Assembly (NCBI RefSeq): GCF_014645695.1
Contig: NZ_BMMF01000001.1
Coordinates: 62,001-126,000, forward strand
From: Salinarimonas ramus
Lineage (GTDB): Bacteria > Pseudomonadota > Alphaproteobacteria > Rhizobiales > Beijerinckiaceae
Length of the DNA stretch: 64,000 bases
Reading direction: 5' to 3'
In this document: positions 58,688 to 64,000 of the stretch, piece after piece
How the letters are laid out: the number at the start of each line of letters is the position of its first letter
Position numbering within the stretch: the stretch's first letter is position 1
The notes under the pieces: model-generated
Told to the model about the DNA's origin: nothing
Database searches by the model: none
Seen by the model: only the letters and a program-made list of their open reading frames with translations
Position numbers and translations under genes: made by a program

Positions 58688-59653
58688 TCACAAGAGCCAG
58701 ATGCCGTCGGCCGTCGAGGGGGCGACCAGTGCCACGTTCTCGGGGCTCTCGGAGAAGGAGACGAGGGCGTCCGCGCGGGCGAGACCCCGCGCCAGTTCTC
58801 CCTGCCAGTAGGCGGCGCCGCCCTCGTCCGGGCTCCGGCCCAGGACGTTCTGGTAGAGGGCGTCGACGAAAGCGGCATCGCTCACGCTCGTTCCGTACTT
58901 CTGCTGAAACTCCGCGCTCGTGATGAAGGCTGCCGCCGCATCGCGCAGAGCCATCCCCTGGTCGAGCGCGCGAACCCAGAAGCCCAGACCCTCGGCGTCG
59001 GGGGCGCGTGCGAAGGCGGCCTGGTAGAGGCGGTAGCCTGCACCGGCCGTTCCTGCGGTGTCGAAGGCGAGAATGCCGTCGGAGAATTGAAGCCGTTCGA
59101 CCGAGAGCAGCGTATCCGTGCCGTCCCGCGTCGGGGCTGTATCGGCAACGACGAGCCGATCCGCGCTTCGCGTCACCACGTAGGCGTCGCGAAGCCCGGT
59201 GAAGGTCGCGGTGTCGGTCCCCTCGCCGCCGAAGAACGTGTCGTCGCCGCCGCGGCCGACGAACACGTCGCGCCCCGTCGCCCCGTGAGCGGTGTCGGCC
59301 AGGGCGCCGCCCAGGAACGTGTCGTCTCCGGCGAGGAGCGATCCGAGGTTCGAGACCACGAAATCCTGAAGGCTTCGGCCGATCTCCGACCAGGTCTGAT
59401 AGGTCTGGTAGCCGCCGACGGCCTGGACCGACAGCACCACCTCCGACACCGTGCCGACCGCCGTCTCCGGAGACGTGCCGGAGAACTCGCCTCGAAGCTC
59501 CATGCGGAGCCGGGCGCCCGCGGGATCCTGGTAGGTGAAGGCGATGCTCGATCGCTCGAACCGCTCGACGTCGATGCTGTCGGGAATGAGCGGACCGATG
59601 AGCGACTGCGCGGTGTAGCCCAAGACGTTCGTTCCGACGACCTCGATACGCAT
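58688..59653 (-). CDS. RTX-like calcium-binding protein with DUF4214 C-terminus
   Basis: The 321-residue protein has one degenerate glycine-rich RTX segment (VGRGGDDTFFGGEGTDTATF), then the DUF4214 domain (YRLYQAAFARAPDAEGLGFWVRALDQG, ALYQNVLGRSPDEGGAAYW) and ends SFSESPENVALVAP. There is no signal peptide, as is usual for type I-secreted proteins; no type I secretion genes are nearby. It is a shorter paralogue of the protein at 61449-63308. Function is unknown, perhaps surface or matrix attachment. Confidence 0.85.
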   Translation of the reverse strand: MRIEVVGTNVLGYTAQSLIGPLIPDSIDVERFERSSIAFTYQDPAGARLRMELRGEFSGTSPETAVGTVSEVVLSVQAVGGYQTYQTWSEIGRSLQDFVVSNLGSLLAGDDTFLGGALADTAHGATGRDVFVGRGGDDTFFGGEGTDTATFTGLRDAYVVTRSADRLVVADTAPTRDGTDTLLSVERLQFSDGILAFDTAGTAGAGYRLYQAAFARAPDAEGLGFWVRALDQGMALRDAAAAFITSAEFQQKYGTSVSDAAFVDALYQNVLGRSPDEGGAAYWQGELARGLARADALVSFSESPENVALVAPSTADGIWLL

Positions 59654-59911
59654 TTCACGAGCCCCCTCGATTGATCTTGGGTCTCGTTAGCATTCATTAC
59701 TTAATTTATGTCGAAAGTGCTCGGTCGAAATTGGTAGAGTCCGTCTCGAACGGACTGATCGGCGATACCGCCTTGCCTCTGCGCGTCCAGCGACGTCGGA
59801 GCGCACGCCCGCGCTGCTTGCACGAACGAGGAACGCCGCGCATGGTTCGACCTGCAGTCACCAGGCCGTGCGGATCGTCGGCGGCCGGGGTCCCGCGTAC
59901 GCGAGAGCATC

Positions 59912-60418
59912 ATGCGCAAGCTCGTCAAGATCCTCCACTCCGTCGCCGCCGCGGGCCTCATCGGGGGGCTCGCGTGCTACATGGTGCTGCTGGTCGCGGT
60001 GCCGGTGGAGGATGCGGCGGCCTATGCGGGCTTGCGGGCGGCGATCTCGGCGTTGAGCAGCTGGGTGCTCCTGCCCTCGCTTGCCGTCGGGCTCGTGTCC
60101 GGACTCCTGTCGATGATCGTGCACAGGCCTTTCCAGGAAATGGGCTGGGTGTGGATCAAGGCCGGGCTCGGCATCCTCATGTTCAAGGGCACGCTCACCA
60201 TCGTCAGCGCCAAGGCGGACGCCGCCGCGGCCATCGCGCAGCGCATCGCCGCCGGCGCCGCGGGGCCGGAGGCGCTCGACGAGCTCCTCGTGCTCGAATG
60301 GGGCACGCTCGCCGTCGTCATGGCGATCGCGGTCGCGAATGTCGTGCTCGGCATCTGGCGCCCGCGCCTCGTGCGCATTCCCGAGCGGCCGCGCGAGACG
60401 AGCCGCGCGCCGTCCTGA
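59912..60418 (+). CDS. DUF2269-type membrane protein
   Basis: The 168-residue protein has four hydrophobic helices and begins MRKLVKILHSVAAAGLIGGL, like DUF2269/CopD-related proteins. No catalytic motif is seen. The upstream sequence GAGAG is a weak ribosome binding site. It sits between the two DUF4214 genes, on the opposite strand. Confidence 0.7.
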   Translation: MRKLVKILHSVAAAGLIGGLACYMVLLVAVPVEDAAAYAGLRAAISALSSWVLLPSLAVGLVSGLLSMIVHRPFQEMGWVWIKAGLGILMFKGTLTIVSAKADAAAAIAQRIAAGAAGPEALDELLVLEWGTLAVVMAIAVANVVLGIWRPRLVRIPERPRETSRAPS

Positions 60419-60464
60419 GGACGCGAAGCGGCGCGCCCGCGAAGGCGCGCCGCCGATCGTCGCG

Positions 60465-61286
60465 TCACATCTGCTCCTTCTGCGCGCCGCTGTCGGGGCG
60501 CGCCTTGCCGAGCGAGGGCTCCTGCCCCATCGGCTGGGCCGGGCGCATGCTGAACTGGCCGCGGCCGTCCAGCGAGGGACCGGAGGTCCAGCGGCCCTGC
60601 GGGGCCTCCTTGTCGAGGGAGGTGTTGAGGAAGACGTAGGAATGCTCCGTCGCCTCGGCGCTCTGGGGCGTCGAGTTCGGGATCGGCAGCGTGCCCTCGA
60701 AGCCGCCGTTCTCCTCGATCACCGCGAGCCATTGCTGCTGGTGCATCGTGTCGCGCGCGATGAGGAAGGAGAGCATGTCCTTCATGCCGGGATCGTCCGT
60801 GAGCTCGTAGAGCCGCGAGGCGAGCACGCGCCCGCCCGCTTCCGCCGTGGCGTTGGCGAGCATGTCGGCGCCGAGATTGCCCGTGGCGTAGACGTGGCTC
60901 ATGTCGAAGGGCACGCCGTTCGCGTTCACCGGCATGGCCGAGAGGCCCGACGAGAGCAGGTGGCGCGGGTTCATGCCGCCCAGGATCGCCGCGACGACCG
61001 GGTCCTTGGCCGCCTCGTCCTTCATGTGGGCCGGAGCCTTCTCGAGGTTGAGCGCGACCGCGTGGCCGAGGAACTCGATATGCGAGAGCTCCTCGGTGGC
61101 GGTGGCGATGAGGAGGTCGCGGTACTTCGGATTGCCGCGCGCTCCCATGGCCTGGAAGAAGTACTGCATGGCCACGCGGATCTCGCCCTCGACCCCGCCG
61201 ATCGCCTGCTGGAGCATCTTGGCGAAGAGGGGGTTCGGCTTCTCGACGCGGACCTCGTACTGAAGCTTGCTGTTGTGGAAGAACAT
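60465..61286 (-). CDS. manganese catalase
   Basis: The 273-residue protein has the di-manganese four-helix fold signature: EGEIRVAMQYFFQAMG (Glu ligand), ATEELSHIEFLGH (Glu and His), AEAGGRVLASRLYE and RDTMHQQQW. It breaks down H2O2 to water and oxygen without haem. GAGGAG precedes the chosen ATG. It lies between the DUF2269 and DUF4214 genes, its stop 46 nt from the DUF2269 stop. Confidence 0.93.
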   Translation of the reverse strand: MFFHNSKLQYEVRVEKPNPLFAKMLQQAIGGVEGEIRVAMQYFFQAMGARGNPKYRDLLIATATEELSHIEFLGHAVALNLEKAPAHMKDEAAKDPVVAAILGGMNPRHLLSSGLSAMPVNANGVPFDMSHVYATGNLGADMLANATAEAGGRVLASRLYELTDDPGMKDMLSFLIARDTMHQQQWLAVIEENGGFEGTLPIPNSTPQSAEATEHSYVFLNTSLDKEAPQGRWTSGPSLDGRGQFSMRPAQPMGQEPSLGKARPDSGAQKEQM

Positions 61287-61448
61287 GGTCGCTCCTCGTT
61301 GGCGTTTCAGGCACCGCCCGAACCGCCTGAGGCGATCATGGTTCCCCAACGAGAGGAGGCAATGAACCAGCCTGGGTAGCGTGACCATTCGCGATCCCGC
61401 AACGCGCGCGAGGCGCGCCGCGAGACCGCGCGGCTGGAGCGTTCCGCC

Positions 61449-63308
61449 TCAGGCGATGCCGACGTCGAGAACGATGCCCGACGCGATGGCCGGCGCCACG
61501 AGGGCGACGTTCTCCGGGCTCTCGGAGAACTGCACCAGCACGTTCTCCCGCGAGCGCCCGCCGGCGAGCTCGCCGAGCCAGAAGGCGTTGCCGCCGTCGT
61601 CCGGCCCGCGGCCGAGGACGTTCTGATAGAGGAGCGCGACGAAGGCCGCGTCGCTCACGGTGCCGGGGCTGCCGTAGGTCGCCGCGAATTCCGGCGAGGC
61701 GAGGAAGAAGGTCGCCGCGCCGATCAGGTCCTGCTCGCCGCGATCGAAGGCGTTCGTCCAGAAGGAGACGCCGCCCTGGTCGGGCGTGCGGGCGAAAGCC
61801 GCCTGGTAGAGCCGATAGGCCTGCCCAGCGGTGCCGTCGAAGTCGAAGGCGAGCGTCGAATCCGTGAAGACGAGGCGCTCGACGTTCGTCAGTCGATCGA
61901 TACCGTCGCGGCCGGACGTGGTGTCGCTGACGATGAGCCCCGCCGCGCCGCTCGTCACGGCGTACTCGCCGCGCGCGCCGGAGAACACGGCGGCGTCCCG
62001 GCCGGCGCCGCCGTCGATCGCATCGTCGCCGCGCCCGCCCTCGAGCCGGTCGTTGCCGCCCGCACCCGCGAGCTCGTCGGCGCCGTCGAGCCCACGCAGC
62101 CGGTTGTCGGCCCCGTCGCCCATCAGGCGATCGGCGAAATCCGTGCCGCGCACCTGCTCGACGCCGATCAGCGTGTCGCGATCGCCGAAGCCGTCGATGG
62201 CGAAGCCCGCGGCGAGATCCACCATGACGCCGGCGGCGCCCCCCTCGTTGGCGTCCATCTCATAGCGGACCTCGTCGACCCCGCCGCCGAGATCGATGAT
62301 GTCATCGCCCGCGAGCCCGCGAACCTGGTTACGGCCGTCGTCACCTACGAAGCGATCGGCGAGGAGCGTACCGCGCACGAGGTCGATGTTCGAATGCCGA
62401 TCCTCGTGCCCGAACGTGTCGATCGCCGTTCCCGTCGACCAGTCGAAGACGATGCCCCTGTCCCCGCCGAAGAACCGCTCTCCCGCGTAGGACACCTGCT
62501 CGAACCCGGATCCGCCCTGGAACGTGTCGTTGCCGGCATACCCGACGAAGAAGTGGTCGCCGTTCTCGGTCAGCGCGATGAAGACGTCCGCGCGATTCGT
62601 CCCTTCGGCATTCTCCATGCCGGAGAAGCGATCCACCTCGTCCTGGCGCGCGGCGCCGCCGTGACGGGCGGTCCCGGCGTTGAAGTCGACGATGACGCCG
62701 ATCGCCGTCTGGTCGATGGTCTGAGCGCCGGTCTCCAGGATGAAGTGCATGCTGTCGTAGCCGCCGCGCCCGTCGAACACGTCGTTGCCCGCATTGCCGG
62801 CGAACTGGTTGTCTCGGTCGTCGCCGACGAAGCTGTCGTCGAAGCGCGTCCCGCGCACGCGCTCCACGCCGATCAGCGTGTCGCGGTCGCCGAAGCCGTC
62901 GATGGCGAACTGGCGGGAGAGATCGACCTGGATGCCGCTCGTGCCGCCGTACTCCTCGTCGAACGTGTAACGGACGTCGTCGAAGCCGTCGCCGAGATCG
63001 AAGATGTCGGCGCCCGCGAGCCCGGCCGCGCCGTTGGACCCGCTGGTCCCGCGGAACTCGTCGGCGAAGGCCGTGCCGAGGGCGAACTCGATCGATTGCA
63101 GGCGATCCGCCGCGCCGAACGTGTCGCGCCCCGGCCCGCCGCCGAAATCGACCAGTACGCCTCCCGGCCCGCCCTCCTCGGCGTAGTTCACCCTGTCGAA
63201 CCCCGCTCCTCCCTGGAGCGTGTCGGCGCCGTCGCCACCGATGAAGCTGTCGTCGCCGTCTGTGCCGGGAAGGGTCTCGGACGCGGGCGTACCGTTGATG
63301 TCGGCCAT
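61449..63308 (-). CDS. large RTX-like calcium-binding protein with DUF4214 C-terminus
   Basis: The 619-residue protein is built of repeated modules of about 110-120 residues carrying glycine/aspartate RTX segments (DGDDSFIGGDGADTLQGG, GNAGNDVFDGRGGYD) and a FAIDGFGDRDTLIGVE block found twice. The final 150 residues are DUF4214 (YRLYQAAFARTPDQGGVSFW). GGAG lies before the ATG. It ends VQFSESPENVALVAPAI, nearly the same as the 58688-59653 protein. It is probably secreted by a type I system encoded elsewhere. Confidence 0.86.
   Translation of the reverse strand: MADINGTPASETLPGTDGDDSFIGGDGADTLQGGAGFDRVNYAEEGGPGGVLVDFGGGPGRDTFGAADRLQSIEFALGTAFADEFRGTSGSNGAAGLAGADIFDLGDGFDDVRYTFDEEYGGTSGIQVDLSRQFAIDGFGDRDTLIGVERVRGTRFDDSFVGDDRDNQFAGNAGNDVFDGRGGYDSMHFILETGAQTIDQTAIGVIVDFNAGTARHGGAARQDEVDRFSGMENAEGTNRADVFIALTENGDHFFVGYAGNDTFQGGSGFEQVSYAGERFFGGDRGIVFDWSTGTAIDTFGHEDRHSNIDLVRGTLLADRFVGDDGRNQVRGLAGDDIIDLGGGVDEVRYEMDANEGGAAGVMVDLAAGFAIDGFGDRDTLIGVEQVRGTDFADRLMGDGADNRLRGLDGADELAGAGGNDRLEGGRGDDAIDGGAGRDAAVFSGARGEYAVTSGAAGLIVSDTTSGRDGIDRLTNVERLVFTDSTLAFDFDGTAGQAYRLYQAAFARTPDQGGVSFWTNAFDRGEQDLIGAATFFLASPEFAATYGSPGTVSDAAFVALLYQNVLGRGPDDGGNAFWLGELAGGRSRENVLVQFSESPENVALVAPAIASGIVLDVGIA
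62152..62911. repeat. internal repeat inside the RTX-like gene
   Basis: Near-identical DNA (encoding GFGDRDTLIGVE and its flanks) occurs at about 62158-62205 and 62868-62910, about 710 nt apart. This reflects module duplication within the gene and could allow recombination that changes protein length. Confidence 0.75.
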
Positions 63309-63361
63309 GGGCGTATCTCCGAAGGGTGGAAAGCGGCAGGAAGCGGGTCGCGGCGCGCGGG

Positions 63362-63742
63362 TCAGTCGAAGATCAGGATCGTCCCGTTCGACGTCTCGTA
63401 GCGGGTGTCCGACTGCGGCGTGACGGTCTGGCAGGATTCGTCGCCGTTGCGGATCTTGGTCCAGCGCGAGCACAGCTCGTTCCCGGCGATGCGCCAGCTG
63501 CCGGTGTCGGTCTCGATGCCGGGGATGTTGCTCGTCAGCGCCTGTGCGCCGTCGGCGTCGATCGTCGTCGTTCTCGCGAAGCCGCGCTGAGGCACCTCGA
63601 AGCGATAGGTCTTGCCGTCGACGAGCGCGCGGATCTCCTCGCGGCTCAGCGTGCCTTGCGCCCGCGCGTCAATATCGGCGGCGGCGAGGCCGGCGAGCAC
63701 GATGAAAGCAGCGGACAGGTTGATGATCGAGCGCGCCGGCAT
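63362..63742 (-). CDS. small secreted hypothetical protein
   Basis: The 126-residue protein has an N-terminal signal-like segment (MPARSIINLSAAFIVLAGLAAADIDARAQ) then the pattern DGKTYRFEVPQRGFARTTTI and WRIAGNELCSRWTKIRNGDESCQT with two Cys. It may be periplasmic. No function is assigned. GGAG lies 10-11 nt upstream of the ATG used; another ATG 5 codons earlier is possible. Confidence 0.75.
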   Translation of the reverse strand: MPARSIINLSAAFIVLAGLAAADIDARAQGTLSREEIRALVDGKTYRFEVPQRGFARTTTIDADGAQALTSNIPGIETDTGSWRIAGNELCSRWTKIRNGDESCQTVTPQSDTRYETSNGTILIFD

Positions 63743-63872
63743 CGGACGTTTCTCCATCTCCGCGAACGGCCGTTCCGGCCATCACGGAGCGTTCGCCCAC
63801 ATGGAGCGGGAGCGCATGACCCAGATGGGTCATGGTCGCCATTCGACGAAACGACACGCGGGTAGCATTACG

Positions 63873-64000
63873 TCAGACGTCCGTGAGCCGGGTCATCAGC
63901 TCGAGCAGGTCCGCCTGTCGACCGGTGCCGGTCTTGGCGTAGACGCGCTTGAGGTGATTGCGCGCCGTCTCGTAGCTGATGCCGGCGCGGCTCGCGGTCT
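63873..64000 (-). CDS. LuxR-type regulator, C-terminal end (partial)
   Basis: The open frame entering from the right edge ends at TGA 63873-63875. It reads ASRAGISYETARNHLKRVY then AKTGTGRQADLLELM, the recognition part of a LuxR/GerE helix-turn-helix. The start and any sensor domain lie outside the window. It may control the adjacent secreted protein or RTX genes. Confidence 0.88.
   Translation of the reverse strand, partial: TASRAGISYETARNHLKRVYAKTGTGRQADLLELMTRLTDV

Overview
The window is about 72% GC (by eye) and carries gene neighbourhoods typical of Alphaproteobacteria, most likely order Hyphomicrobiales. The evidence is the eno-ftsB-pdhA-pdhB-pdhC-lpd-lipA-coq10-pncC-ispDF-dusB-ntrBC order, a DUF5076 gene inside the pdh cluster, a lipoyl domain on PdhB, a fused IspDF, and a form II CoxL operon. 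A genus close to Methylobacterium or Salinarimonas is plausible, but that is inference.

Left part (0.1-7.2 kb): rsmI and a divergent LpoA-like lipoprotein, then a rightward series: a small twin-helix membrane protein, a PagL-type lipid A deacylase, a cobalamin adenosyltransferase, etfB-etfA and a 3-hydroxybutyryl-CoA dehydrogenase. From 7.2 to 16.4 kb a leftward molybdo-hydroxylase operon runs coxS-coxL-coxM-coxD-coxE, then an XdhC split into two genes, an MPT-binding protein and a MocA-like cytidylyltransferase. CoxL has the form II active-site motif AYRGAGR. From 16.6 to 24.4 kb are mostly single genes: GNAT, 3-oxoadipate enol-lactonase, an orphan YjhX-like protein, an Asp/Glu racemase, hemH, a 5'-nucleotidase, ung and an orphan amino-acid-type binding protein.

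Middle (24.5-38.1 kb): a MarR regulator faces the N-acetylglutaminylglutamine amide osmoprotectant operon (asnO, ngg, M42 peptidase). It is followed by a visibly less GC-rich three-gene island: a SAM methyltransferase, an MFS transporter and an ATCase-like carbamoyltransferase whose aspartate-binding loop is replaced. This is the best candidate in the window for an undescribed small-molecule system. Next come an XRE regulator, a YnjBCD-type ABC transporter, and a RelE/ParE-like toxin with an unrecognised 179-residue partner.

Right part (38.2-58.6 kb): ntrBC, dusB, ispDF, pncC, coq10, lipA, a group of small envelope and membrane proteins, lpdA, pdhC, DUF5076, pdhB, pdhA, ftsB, eno, rlpA and tRNA-Ser(TGA). 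Together these make and assemble the lipoylated pyruvate dehydrogenase. The right end (58.7-64 kb) has two RTX-like proteins ending in DUF4214, on either side of a DUF2269 membrane protein and a manganese catalase, then a small secreted protein and the end of a LuxR-type regulator.

Paired inverted repeats about 150-250 bp long sit between genes throughout. Several end in a purine-rich tract that serves as the ribosome binding site of the next gene.
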